Shown: positions 11,423 to 24,324 of the stretch, one piece after another
Layout: each line of letters starts with the position of its first letter
Position numbering within the stretch: the stretch's first letter is position 1
DNA from: Primulina eburnea
Lineage: Eukaryota; Streptophyta; Magnoliopsida; Lamiales; Gesneriaceae
NCBI RefSeq assembly: GCF_022965805.1
Contig: NC_133116.1
Span: forward strand, 6,262,001 to 6,326,000
Length of the DNA stretch: 64,000 nucleotides
Direction: 5' to 3'
Position numbers and translations under genes: made by a program
Notes under the pieces: generated by a model
What the model saw: the letters and a program-made list of their open reading frames with translations, nothing else
Database searches by the model: none
What the model was told of the DNA's origin: nothing

Positions 11423-14400
11423 GTTTCTGTGAACGCCAAGATATTGTAGTGCCTCCACGAGTAAATATATATCCAGTTTGGGAACGTGCCTTGTGTGGAT
11501 CAGATAAGTATCCAGCATCGGCATAACTAATTATACTTGGATTAGCATCTTTTGAATACAAAAGTCCCAAGTCTGTCGTTCCTCGTAGATAACGGAATAT
11601 ATGTTTAATTCCGTTCCAGTGTCTCTTTGTTGGATATGAGCTAAATCTTGTCAACAGATTCACGGCAAAAGATATATCAGGCCTTGTACAATTTGTAAGG
11701 TACATAAGGGCACCGATGGCACTTAGATATGGTACTTCTGGACCAAGAATATCTTCATCATCTTCACATGGACGGAATGGATCCTTTTCTATGTTTAATG
11801 ATCTAACAACCATTGGAGTACTTAAAGGATTTGCTTTATCCATATTAAAACGTTTAAGGATCTTTTCTGTATAATTTGTCTGGTGAACAAACATTCCACA
11901 TTCTTTTTGTTCAATTTGTAAACCCAGACAATACTTGGTTTTTCCAAGATCCTTCATTTCAAATTCTTCCTTCAAGTATGACACAACTTCTTGAATTTCT
12001 TTATTCGTTCCAATGATGTTTAAATCATCAACATATACAGCAATAATTACGCATCCGGATGTTGTTTTCTTAATGAAAACACAAGGGCATATTGAATTAT
12101 TTACATATCCCTTTTTCATCAAGTGATCACTTAGTCGATTATACCACATTCGACCTGATTGCTTTAACCCATATAATGATCTTTGTAATTTCACAGAATA
12201 ACATTCCCTGGGTTTTGAACTTTGTGCTTCAGGCATCTTAAATCCTTCAGGGATTTTCATATATATATTACTATCAAGTGATCCATATAAGTAAGCTGTA
12301 ACAACATCCATAAGACGCATTTCTAAATTTTCAGATACCGCCAAGCTAATCAAATACCGAAACGTAATTGCATCCATCACAGGAGAATACGTTTCTTCAT
12401 AATCAATTCCAGGCCTTTGAGAAAAACCCTGTGCAACAAGTCGAGCTTTATATCTTACTATTTCATTTTTCTCATTTCGCTTTCGAATAAAAACCCATTT
12501 GTATCCAACAGGTTTTACACCTTCAGGTGTAAGGACTATAGGTCCAAAAACATTACGTTTATTTAGCGAATCCAATTCAACCTGGATGGCTTCTTCCATT
12601 TTATCCAGTCCTGCCGATTTTTACATTCACCAAAAGATTTTGGTTCATGATCTTCATTATCATTTATGATGTCGATTGCCACATTATAAGAAAATATATC
12701 ATCAATTTCATCTATATCTTTTCGGTTCCATATTTTTCCAGTATTAATGTAATTGATAGAGATTTCATGATTCTCGTCAGTTTGTGGTTCTGACAGAACA
12801 TTTTCATCATCATGTGTTTCTTCAGGAACAACATTCTCTATTTTGTGATCATCATGTTTCTCTATGAATTTTTTTTTCGAGGATTTTTATCCTTGGAACC
12901 GACTGGCCTTCCACGCTTCAGGCGTTTAATGACATCATGAGTATCTTCCATTTGTTTCTTTGGAATTTCAATTCGAGCAGAGGCATTTGCAGCATGTATA
13001 TATGATTTAGTTACCCCTTTTGTGTCTGCAAATGCATCTGGTATTTGATTTGCTATTCTTTGCAAGTGTACAATTTGTTGTACATCTTTTTCACATTGTT
13101 TTTTTCTTGGATCCAGATGTAACAATGATGATACATACCAGGTAATTTCTTTTTCGGTATGTTTTTGTTCTCCCCCTAACATTGAGAAGATTTCCTCATT
13201 AAAATGACAATCAGCAAAACGTGCTGTGAACACATCTCCTGTCTGAGGTTCAAGATATCGAATGATTGATGGACTATCATAACCGATATAAATTTCAACC
13301 TTTCTTTGAAGTCCCATTTTCTTTCGTTGTGGTGGTGCAATAGGCACATACACCATACATCCAAAAATTCTCATATGAGAAATGTCTGGTTCTTTACCAA
13401 ATGCAAGCTGCAATGGGAAGTATTTATGATATGCACTTGGTCTGATGCGAATTAATGAAGCAGCGTGTAAAATTGCATGTCTCCATATAGAAATAGGGAG
13501 CTTTGTTTTCATAATCATTGGTCTAGCAATCATTTGCAGACGTTTAATCAATGATTCAGCCAATCCATTCTGTGTATGTACATGAGCAACAGGATGCTCA
13601 ACAATGATTCCCATAGACATACAATAATCATTGAAAGTCTGGGAAGTAAATTCACCAGCATTATCAAGTCTAATTTTCTTGATTGTATAATCGGGAAATT
13701 GATTCCTCAATTTTATTATTTGAGCAAGTAATCTTGCAAATGCAACATTTCGAGTTGACAATAAACATACATGTGACCATCTGCTGGAGGCATCAATCAA
13801 TACCATAAAGTATCTGAATGGTCCACATGGTGGATGGATTGGTCCACAAATATCACCCTGAATACGTTCAAGAAACATTGGTGATTCAGTTTGGATTTTG
13901 ACTGGTGATGGTCTTATAATAAGTTTTCCAAGAGAACATGCTTTACATTGAAACTTATTATTCTGAAAGATCTTCTGGTCTTTCAGTGGATGACCATGTG
14001 TATTTTCTATAATTCTTCGCATCATTGTTGAACCAGGATGTCCCAATCGTTCATGCCAATTGGTTAATATCGAGGAATTATCAACTACCATGTTTGATTC
14101 AATGTGACTTATATGTGTATAATGCAATCCAGTAGGGAGCATTGATAGTTTTTCAATCACATATTTCTTTCTTGATTTATATGTGATAAGACACATATAT
14201 TTCTCATTCCCTTCATTCATTGTTTGAGTATCATACCCATGGGAATATATATCATTAAAACTCAACAAATTTCTTTTCGATTGTGGTGAATATAAAGCAT
14301 CATTGATCAAAAATTTTGTACCATTAGGTAACAAAAATTGTGCTTTACCACATCCTTTAATCAAGTCTACAGGACCTGATATTGTGTTCACCGTTGTTTT

Positions 14401-14502
14401 TGTTGGTTTTAGTTCCAAGAAATATCTTTTATCTCGGAGGATAGTGTGCGTTGTACCACTATCGGGTATGCAAACTTCAGCTTTGCTCATAGCATTTTCC
14501 AT
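11423..14502 (-). pseudogene. Copia A pol, 5' and central parts
   Basis: From ATG 14502 (MENAMSKAEVC): protease motif PDSGTTHTI, a GAG-pre-integrase zinc region (HERLGHPGS ... CKACSLGKL), integrase catalytic residues in QGDICGP, IRLDNAGEF and NGLAESL, then RT (12599-11423) with KARLVAQGFSQ and YVDDLNIIG and the start of RNase H (YADAGYLSDP). Two frame breaks against copy B: a missing A in the run near 12879-12887 and a one-base loss near 12593-12597. The coding sequence stops at 11423, where the gypsy element entered; the rest lies at 3423-3808. One copy of a 42-bp acidic repeat separates integrase and RT. Confidence 0.9.
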
Positions 14503-14831
14503 ATTTGTACTTCAAAAAAAATATGCAATGAAATAAAATTACTGACAATACATATATAAATATAACACATATCATAATTGTACAATAAAACATTATTATA
14601 TGAATACATGAAAAACAAATTATTGTACATTTATATTCTACCACTATATTGTTCATTTTCAGAAAAATCATTGAGAAAATCTGCAGCATCAAAATTGTTC
14701 ATTTCTATCCCACCAACATGTTGATCATTTCCAGAGAAATCATTCATAAAATCACCAGCATCAAGATGAGTTGAATCACTCAAACGGTCACTGCGTTCAG
14801 TGAAGTTGGTCTCCTTTTCTTTCCCCTTTAA

Positions 14832-15773
14832 TTATTCTTTATAAAGTTTACAAAGGTGCTCAGGGGCTCGACAAACTTTGGACCAATGTCCTGGAGTACC
14901 ACATCTGTAACAAGAACTTTCATATCTTTTTGAGTGATTCTCATTAACACTTGTATTCTCATGATGTCTTTTCTGTGGATGGTTTGTGACGCTCTTTTGA
15001 GATGAGTTATAAAAATAACTATCTCTATTATTTTCAAAACCACGGCCGCGTCCACGACCACGACCAATTCCACGTCCACGTCCACGTCCACGACCTCGAC
15101 CTCGACCTCGACCAAAACCTTGTCTTTGGAATTGATTTTGGTTTCCAGGTATAAATTCATTTTTACTTACAGCATTTACTTCTGGAAATGCTGTTGATCC
15201 AGTGGGTCGGGACTGATGATTTCTCATTAATAGCTCGTTGTTCTTTTCCGCCACAAGAAGACAGGCGATTAGTTCAGAATATCTCGCAAATCCATGTACT
15301 CTATATTGTTGCTGTAGAGTAATATTTGATGCATGAAATGTGGAAAATGTTTTTTCAAGCATCTCAGATTCTGTGAACTCATGTCCACAAAATTTTAATT
15401 GCGAGATTATTCTATACATCGCCGAATTGTAATCACTGACTTTTTTAAAATCTTGGAATCTCAGTGTGTTCCATTCATCCCGGGCGGTCGGAAATATAAC
15501 TTCCCTTATATGTTCAAATATTTCTTTTAATCCCTTCCACAAAGCCATGGGATTTTTTTCAGTCAGATATTCACATTTCAATCCATCGTCGAGATGTCGA
15601 CGCAAAAATATTATGGCTCTTGCTTTTTCTTGTGACGTGCACATGCCATTTTCTTTAATGGTCTCGCTTAGACCCAATGACTCAAGATGCATTTCTACAT
15701 CTAGAGTCCATGGCATATAATTCTTTCCCGTGATGTCGAGCGCAATAAATTCGAGCTTTGTTAAATTTGACAT
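14832..15773 (-). pseudogene. Copia A gag
   Basis: ATG at 15773 (MSNLTKLEFIALDITGKNY), 313 codons. The N-terminal part is the capsid-like region of plant copia gag (motifs ALWKGLKE, TLRFQDFKK, LLVAEKNNELLM). A GR-rich stretch made of GRGRGR repeats (about residues 222-248) comes next, then one zinc knuckle, CYRCGTPGHWSKVC, near the C terminus. Compared with copy B the frame ends early: TCA has become TAA at 14832-14834, so the acidic tail (DSTHLDAGDFMNDF and following in B) is lost. It packages the element RNA into virus-like particles in active relatives. Confidence 0.85.
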
Positions 15774-15805
15774 GGTGGTACTAAAAAAAATTACGATGCA
15801 TTTTA

Positions 15806-15961
15806 TTAGTTAATAAATATTGCAATACAAAGTAACGGATAAACAACAAGTACAAGTATTTGTAAAAATAAAGAAAACGTACGAGGAGGATATTCTCCGA
15901 TAAATACAAGACTCGTGAGTATGATAACCAAAATAATTAAAAATATCCTTGAGAAAGCCAT
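15806..15961 (-). CDS. Leader micro-ORF of copia A: 51-aa hydrophobic peptide, function unknown
   Basis: ATG at 15961, stop TAA at 15806-15808, 51 residues. It begins MAFSRIF, contains two hydrophobic stretches (residues about 6-21 and 29-50) split by a short polar turn with IGEYPPR, and ends IAIFIN. It lies in the leader, 32 bases before the gag ATG (15773). The same ORF, with the same length, start and stop, is in copy B (22986-23141) and copy C (51424-51579). Differences are substitutions only, mostly exchanges between hydrophobic residues. No standard copia protein is expected here. It could be a regulatory upstream ORF, a membrane peptide, or conserved RNA sequence that happens to stay open. 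Confidence 0.6.
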   Translation of the reverse strand: MAFSRIFLIILVIILTSLVFIGEYPPRTFSLFLQILVLVVYPLLCIAIFIN

Positions 15962-16220
15962 CTTCTTTTTTCTTCGAAAAATTTGATGATGAATAATTTT
16001 TAGAGAAGAAGAGAAAGTTGGAGTGATTGAATGTGTTTGTGAGATGATATTTATAGGGCAAAAACTAGCCGTTTGTTACCGTTTATGACCGTTGGTGTAC
16101 AAAAAATAAATATATGTATTTGTATAATTTTATGGTAATAATATGATGTATATAATATTAGACATGTTTAAATAATTATGTATATCATATCATAATATTA
16201 TAATGAGTGTCATAATTTAT

Positions 16221-16610
16221 TTTGTTTAAAAACCTTATAGGCTTTTATACTTGTCGTATCCCTTACCGGGAGTGTGGGATGTCGTCTTAACATCCTCCCA
16301 GGATTTATAACAAGTTTATGAAAAATTTATTTTTATTATTTCTAATAATAACATTATATTGTATATTAAATAAATACACAATAAATAAATAACAGTAAAA
16401 TAAATATTATTACTTTTTGTTTAAAAACCGTATAGGCATTTATACTTGTCGTATCCCTTACCGAGAGTGTGGGATGTCGTTTTAACATCCTCCCAGGATT
16501 TATAACAAGTTTATGAAAAATTTATTTTTATTATTTCTAATAATAACATTATATTGTATATTAAATAAATACACAATAAATAAATAACAGTAAAATTAAT
16601 ATTATTACTT
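16221..16610 (-). repeat. 195-bp tandem duplication in the copia A leader
   Basis: Two nearly identical head-to-tail units (16221-16415 and 16416-16610). Each holds the stem-loop segment (16249-16315 and 16444-16510) that is single-copy in elements B and C. Confidence 0.9.
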
Positions 16611-16659
16611 TTGTTACTTTTTTCTTCTGTTTGGAGCTTGGAGTAGTATGTAGGACTTT

Positions 16660-16680
16660 TAGAGCTTCGTGCTGATAACG
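16660..16680 (-). other. Copia copy A primer binding site region
   Basis: Directly inside the 5' LTR the minus strand reads CGTTATCAGCACGAAGCTC, the same in copies B (from 22460) and C (from 50898). It shares the TATCAG core with the usual initiator-Met site TGGTATCAGAGC but is not that sequence. The priming tRNA is therefore not assigned. Confidence 0.6.
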
Positions 16681-16962
16681 TGTTGTGAAAAAGTAAAAAT
16701 TTATGGTAAAAAGTAAAAATCTCAAACTCTCAAAATTTACCAAACTACACACTTTATAATATTTTTCTCTCTACTCAATTGTGATTTTCTTCACAAATGA
16801 GAGATCTATTTATAGGGTTTCGTTACACATAATCCAAAAATAAAATACATCATTACCTACATCATCACACACAAATTTCTAACTTTACAACTCTTATTTT
16901 CAACATTCAAATATTCAACTAGTACTTTTTCCATATTAAAATTAAAATATATTATTTCAACA
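16681..16962 (-). repeat. Copia copy A 5' LTR
   Basis: 282 bp, TGTTGAAA...CACAACA on the minus strand. Followed on the right by TSD TAAAT (16963-16967). It carries a 6-bp extra ATTAAA near its outer end compared with the partner LTR. Confidence 0.95.
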
Positions 16963-17502
16963 TAAATATATATAAATATATATGTGTGTGTGTGTGTGTT
17001 CACACAGCGTTGAAACTAATTAATAATTATTATGAAATTACAATATTATAGACGATGACTAATTTAGACCAAATGAATAGCGTTTTAAGCAGATAGCCTA
17101 AAGCGCTTCGGTTGCGCATAATAAAAGAAAATGTACTAAAAAGCGTTAAATTCAAAACTTTTATATGACGTCACCCACAATCGTAGTACATGACCGTTGG
17201 ATTATTCGACAACGTTCCAAAATCAGAGTATTTTAAAAATGATCCATAGCTGCTACAGAAGATATTGACCGTTGAGCCCTCTCTCCATACTAATTCCTGC
17301 CCAGATCTATTGGCACACTAGAAGTAGAAGTGTTCAGAAAGAAAACCCAAAGAACCGGGAATTTTCACTGCTATCTTTGTTGGATTTACCGTCAATTATT
17401 CATTCTAGATTTTTTTTTCTTGAAATTGAAAGATATATAATTGCTGGGTTCGGATTAGAAAGGGGTTCTTTGATTGCTTGTTTAACCCATTTTTTTTTAT
17501 TA
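16963..17502 (+). promoter_or_regulatory. Upstream region of the DUF936 gene
   Basis: Begins with the copia TSD and a short (TG)n run (about 16982-16999). No coding element. The reading frame of the DUF936 gene is open upstream to about 17272 but has no earlier in-frame ATG and lacks family similarity, so it is taken as 5' UTR. Confidence 0.5.
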
Positions 17503-19630
<2,128 letters not shown>

Positions 19631-20055
19631 TTTAAATAATTAAAGTGGCGATTCAATGGATTTGTTTTACAATTGTGTGGTTATCTTGTATTAATAATGT
19701 ATTACATATGTAGAGTTACAAAATTTCTGAAATTCGTAAGCACAATATCTTGTTTGAACCGAATCTCGATTTCTTTATTAGCTAGTCAAAACTACTCACA
19801 TGGATGATAATTTGTGCGACGTATTAAACTTTCCCAGATAAACCCAATATTTGTAGTAGTTTTTTATTCATAGATTTATTCATTAATCCAAATGAAAAAA
19901 CAACGTGCAACTTATCCAAGCCATTTTAACATAATATATACAACTATTAACTCTAACTGCTCTTCAGATTTCTTCATGCATATAACATCAGTCTCCTACG
20001 CCTGTGATAAATAATACACAAGGGAGGTGAAAGCCACACAGACTACATTAGCCTT
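19631..20055. other. Intergenic between DUF936 and MBD9-like remnant
   Basis: Contains the DUF936 3' UTR and AT-rich sequence. No other feature seen. Confidence 0.5.
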
Positions 20056-21100
20056 CTCGGGGAGAAAGCTCCCTCCACATCACAACAAAAATTGTACACT
20101 GTATGAGACTCTGCCGTGGCGGGCTGCTTGAGTCACCGAGATTCGTTGTCTTTTGAGGTACATCCTCACCCAAGGAAGCTTTTGACACAATTTCTCTAGC
20201 GCCATTTGGAAAACGTTTGTCATACGAGATGGCCGAGTCCAGTGAGTAGATACGCTAAGATAGGGCAGACAGTGTTGTCATTTTAGCCACAGTTGACGGG
20301 GATGACCAATACCACCAATCGGTATGCAAGTACTCACTTTTAATTGCATCCTCGAGTACCATTAGAGCTTGAACCATCTGAAATGAACAAGGGATACAAA
20401 TGAGAAATCTTGGGAAATAAAACAAACTATACGATTCCTGGGCAATATATGCAAAGCTAGCAGAAAGCGAGAACAACCCCTCACCAAAAAAAAATTAACT
20501 GCAAGTTTCAATACTTCAAGTCAAGTCCTAGATGTATTTCTAGGGTCTACCTTTGCTAGTCAAGGAGGCAAAAGACGGGGTATATATGGTCTGTTCATCC
20601 ACCAAATTTAATGTTCTGAAAATCAGAAATCAGATCATGGAATAGAAAGCCGGGCATACCTCATAAATTGTTTTCGCAGCTTTAACAAATGCACGTCTTT
20701 TCTCTTGATTTGCCCTCGAATTTCTTAAATCATCTTCAGGTAGAGCATCATCAATATCGAGCAAAATAGTCTTGAGAAACCGAAGAACTTCAGAAGCTCT
20801 GCCTGGTAATGGTCGTAACGAAGATTCATGAACTATATTGCTTTTTGATACCCCAAGTTCTGAGCTGTTATCCTTCATGGTAGAAATTTGAACCCCTTCA
20901 CTCATCAATATATATTTCATTCTTCTGACACCAGAGCCCTCTTCCAAAGCACTGGTTTCATTATTAGAATTTGGCGAGAAACAAGAACGATAATGGAGAG
21001 TGGGGAGAGGGGTACTTGGAAACAGGTGAAAAGGTGACCCTGAGGTGCTGAAATGGCATAGTCGCCCTTTCCAGTCTAGGAGAAAATGGTCTTTTTCCTA
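20056..21100 (-). pseudogene. MBD9-like C-terminal gene fragment with premature stop
   Basis: Two exon-like segments on the minus strand. The first (about 21100-20660) includes SLRPLPGRASEVLRFLKTIL, LLDIDDALPEDDLR and AFVKAAKTIYE and ends at a good donor GAG|GTATGC. The second starts after TTTCAG at 20377 with MVQALMVLEDAIKSEYL and DWWYWSSPSTVAKMTTLSAL. This pattern resembles the C-terminal region of plant methyl-CpG-binding-domain protein 9, a large chromatin protein. Splice phases agree, but the codon after TLSALS is TAG (20257-20255) where the family has a hydrophobic residue, and similarity-like sequence (RIYSLDSAI) continues after it. No upstream exons for the MBD, PHD or bromo regions are present, so this is a truncated, dead fragment. 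Family assignment is moderate. Confidence 0.6.
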
Positions 21101-21129
21101 GGGTTCCATGGCGACTTCATCGGATTATT

Positions 21130-21480
21130 TCATCCAAGGGCCAGAATTTTTTCTGGCCCAATTTTATTTTTTTTTAATTTTTTTTTGCCCGGAATCTCAA
21201 CCACTCATATGGGGTGTGGGCACTGCCCCCACACCCATAATCGAACTAACCGACTTCATCCGTGCTTCTAACGAGAATAATATCAGACCGGGATGACGGG
21301 ATTGTCCTTGTATTCTAGGGGTGATTTGGTTAAGTAGACCCTACTCTTGCGGGCACTGTCCGCAAGGGTCGATCCAACGGCTCTGATTTTTTCGAGTCAT
21401 TTTTTTTTTTTTTTACATGAAGGTGGGCAGAGTGATCCGGGTCATTCATTGCCCGTGGAGGGATAAGTTGAAGCAAACCT
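21130..21480. repeat. Hairpin-rich segment, possible non-autonomous element
   Basis: Three short inverted repeats: GGGCCAG/CTGGCCC (about 21138-21159), a 9-bp stem of GGGTGTGGG with CCCACACCC (21212-21236), and CTTGCGG/CCGCAAG (21346-21366). The last two share the loop core GCACTG. Separated by T-runs at 21169-21187 and 21402-21414. No terminal repeats or target duplication could be fixed. Confidence 0.35.
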
Positions 21481-21499
21481 ATAATTTGATGGATAAAAG

Positions 21500-22177
21500 C
21501 CAGCACTTAAAACCTATAATTTAATTGACTGGTGTCAAGAAAACAAATTGGAAGAATTTAAATTTTTAATCAGTGAATTAGTAAGAGTTTCGTCCAAGAA
21601 TTTTATCTCCGACCTCACACTCGTTCCTATCTATGGTTTTTCGGGTTCGAGAAATTTTCGCTCCATTAATATCTTTGAAACAGAAATAAGGACGGAGATA
21701 GAGATCGAGTTCGAGGAACCAAGACGGGAGAATCAAAACATATTATTATCTATTATTATTATCTTAATAATAATAATATTTTTTTAAAAGAAGTTCGGAG
21801 ATGAAGATAATATCAACGTATTCGTCTCGAACTATTTTGAGGATTTAAAAAACTGGGAATCTCCATCTCCGTCCCTATATCGAGTTTTTCTTGCAGACCC
21901 AAATATATGAGAAAAATTATCATCCCCAAAAAAAATTCCCTTTCTATAAATTTATCAAAGGGTAATTAAACTAATGGCCCGATAAATTTCAATTGGCTTT
22001 TGGGATTAATTAAATATCTATCACGTGTTCATTATTAATTGTAAAGGTAATTTTAAATGTCTTTCTAATTTATTGAAAATTTACATTTTCTCAATTTCAC
22101 CCATATTCTAATGAAGGAGAAGTATTTTACTATTTTCTGCTGGTCAACAATGGTTAAAATATTCTATGAATTTCGAA
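21500..22177. other. Intergenic, AT-rich
   Basis: No gene seen. 21600-21900 has paired stretches rich in CTCCGTCCCTA/CGGAGATAGAGA that may be a decayed relative of the GGGATGG MITE at 62839, too diverged to delimit. Confidence 0.35.
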
Positions 22178-22182
22178 ATTAT

Positions 22183-22459
22183 TGTTGAAAATAATATATT
22201 TAAATATTGAAAAAGTTATAGTTGAATATTTGAATGTTGAAAATAAGAGTTGTAAAGTTAGAAATTTGTGTGTGATGATGTAGGTAATGATGTATTTTTT
22301 TTTTGGATTATGTGTAATGAAACTCTATAAATAGATCTCTCATTTGTGAAGAAAATCACAATTGAGTAGAGAGAAAAATATTATAAAGTGTGTAGTTTGG
22401 TAAATTTTGAGAGTTTGAGATTTTTACTTTTTACCATAAATTTTTACTTTTTCACAACA
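22183..22459 (+). repeat. Copia copy B 5' LTR
   Basis: 277 bp, TGTTGAAAATAAT...TTTTTCACAACA. TATA-like CTATAAATAGATC at about 22324-22336. Confidence 0.95.
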
Positions 22460-22629
22460 CGTTATCAGCACGAAGCTCTAAAAGTCCTACATATTTTTCC
22501 AAGCTCCAAACAGAAGAAAAAGGTAACAAAAGTAATTATATTTATTTTACTGTTATTTGTTTATTGTGTATTTATTTAATATACAATATAATGTTATTAT
22601 TAGAAATAATAAAAATAAATTTTTCATAA

Positions 22630-22696
22630 ACTTGTTATAAATCCTGGGAGGATGTTAAGACGACATCCCACACTCCCGGCAAGGGATACGACAAGT
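22630..22696 (+). ncRNA. Conserved leader stem-loop of the copia family (copy B)
   Basis: 67 nt. Outer pair ACTTGT (22630-22635) with ACAAGT (22691-22696), plus an inner stem GGATGT/ACATCC with loop TAAGACG, flanked by GGGA/TCCC. Near-identical in copy A (16249-16315 and 16444-16510, minus) and copy C (51068-51134), while the flanks vary. It is a plausible packaging or dimerisation structure in the genomic RNA; role inferred. Confidence 0.5.
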
Positions 22697-22985
22697 ATAA
22701 AAGCCTATAAAGTTTTTTAAACAAAATAAATTATGACAGTCGTTATAATATTATGATATGATATATATAATTATTTAAACATGTCTAATATTATATATAC
22801 CATATTATTACCATAAAATTATACAAATACATACATTTATTCTTTTATTCACCAACGATCATAAACGGTAACAAAACGGCTAGTTTTTACCCTATAAATA
22901 TGATCTCTCAAACTCATTCAATCACCCCAACTTTCTCTTCTTCTCTAAAAATTATTCTTCATCAAATTTTCGGAGAAAAAAGAAG

Positions 22986-23141
22986 ATGGCTTTCGCAAGG
23001 TTATTTTTAATTATTTTAGTTATCATACTCACGAGTCTTGTATTTATCGGAGAATATCCTCCTCGTGTGTTTTCTTTATTTTTACGAATACTTGTACTTG
23101 TTGTTTATCCATTACTTTGTATTGCAATATTCATTAACTAA
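22986..23141 (+). CDS. Leader micro-ORF of copia B: 51-aa hydrophobic peptide
   Basis: ATG at 22986, stop TAA at 23139-23141. Same length and frame as the ORFs in copies A and C. Against copy A it has about eight base changes: S4A, I6L, T28V (two bases) and Q34R plus three silent ones, with no indel. Two hydrophobic segments around a GEYPPR turn. It stays open although this copy has lost its gag start codon. Function unknown. Confidence 0.6.
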   Translation: MAFARLFLIILVIILTSLVFIGEYPPRVFSLFLRILVLVVYPLLCIAIFIN

Positions 23142-23170
23142 TAAAATGCATCGTGATTTTTAGTACCACC

Positions 23171-24324
23171 ATAGCAAACTTGACAAAGCTCGAATTCATC
23201 GCTCTTGACATTACTGGGAAAAATTATATGCCATGGACTCTCGATGTAGAAATGCATCTTGAGTCATTAGGTCTAAATGAGACCATAAAAGAAAATGGCA
23301 TATGCACATCACAAGAAAAGGCAAGAGCCATGATATTTTTGCGTCGACATCTCGACGATGGATTAAAATGTGAATATATGACTGAAAAAGATCATATGGC
23401 TTTATGGAAGGGATTAAAAGAAAGATTCGAACATATAAGGGAAGTTATACTTCCGATCGCTAGGAATGAATGGAATACGTTAAGATTCCAAGACTTTAAA
23501 AAAGTCAGCGATTACAACTCGACGATGTATAGAATAATCTCGCAGTTGAAATTTTGTGGGCACGAGATTACAGAATTGGAAAAGCTTGAGAAAACATTTT
23601 CCACTTTTCACGCATCGAATATAACTCTACAACAACAATATAGAGTGCGTGGATTTTTGAGATATTCTGAACTTATCGCCTGTCTCCTTGTGGCGGAAAA
23701 GAATAACGAGCTATTAATGAGAAATCATCAGGCACGACCTACTGGTTCAACGGCATTTCCTGAAGCAAATGTCGTAAGCGAAAATGAATTTAAATCTGGC
23801 AACCAAAATCAAAGTTATAGACAAGATTTTGGTCGAGGACGAAATCGAGGTCGTGGTCGTGGTCGTGGACGTGGTCGGGGACGTGGAAATAGTCGTGGTC
23901 GTGGACGCGGCCGTGGTTTGAAAATAATAGAGATAGTTATTTTTATAACTCATCTCAAAAGAGCGTCCCAAACCATCCACAGAAAAAGCATCATGAGAAT
24001 ACAAGTGTTAATGAGGATCACTCAAAAAGATATGAAAGTTCTTGTTACAGATGTGGTACTCCAGGACATTGGTCCAAAGTTTGTCGAGCCCCTGAGCACC
24101 TTTGTAAACTTTATAAAGAATCATTAAAGGGGAAAGAAAAGGAGACCAACTTCACTGAACGCAGTGACCGTTTGAGTGATTCAACTCATCTTGATGCTGG
24201 TGATTTTATGAATGATTTCTCTGGAAATGATCAACATGTTGGTGGGATAGAAATGAACAATTTTGATGCTGCAGATTTTCTAAATGATTTTTCTGAAAAT
24301 GAACAATATAGTGGTAGAATATAA
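23171..24324 (+). pseudogene. Copia B gag
   Basis: The start codon ATG of copy A (MSNLTKLE) is ATA here (23171), so there is no proper start. The capsid-like region is open to the GR-rich stretch (GRGRGRGRGRGR, about 23839-23914). One T is missing near 23918 relative to copy A, shifting the frame; the true frame then resumes with a CCHC knuckle (near 24045-24085) and an acidic tail ending at TAA 24322-24324. The tail (AGDFMNDFSGN, AADFLNDFSEN) is a twofold imperfect repeat. Confidence 0.85.

Larger units (their letters stand above)
2983..16962 (-). mobile_element. Ty1/copia retrotransposon copy A, interrupted by a gypsy element
   Basis: LTRs lie at 2983-3258 (3' LTR) and 16681-16962 (5' LTR), flanked by the perfect 5-bp duplication TAAAT at 2978-2982 and 16963-16967. 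The LTR runs TGTTGAAA...TTCACAACA; the 3' copy has lost the terminal TG/CA match (reads TA on the plus side). The LTRs differ by a handful of substitutions and a 6-bp indel. Gene order on the minus strand is leader, small ORF, gag, pol (protease, integrase, RT, RNase H): the copia order. A purine tract (CAAGGGGGAG) adjoins the 3' LTR at 3259-3268. Removing the inserted gypsy element leaves about 6.4 kb. gag and pol carry a premature stop and frameshifts, so this copy is not autonomous. Copies B (22183-28402) and C (50615-56589) belong to the same family. Confidence 0.97.

Noticed and set aside
21548..21787. 79-codon ORF in AT-rich intergenic DNA
   Set aside because: Composition follows an AT-repeat and a decayed repeat arm; no domain or start context.
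22388..22579. 63-codon ORF spanning the LTR end and primer site in all three copia copies
   Set aside because: No ATG (starts at GTG) and crosses the LTR/primer boundary; similarity follows nucleotide identity. Kept apart from the ATG-started 51-codon ORF downstream.
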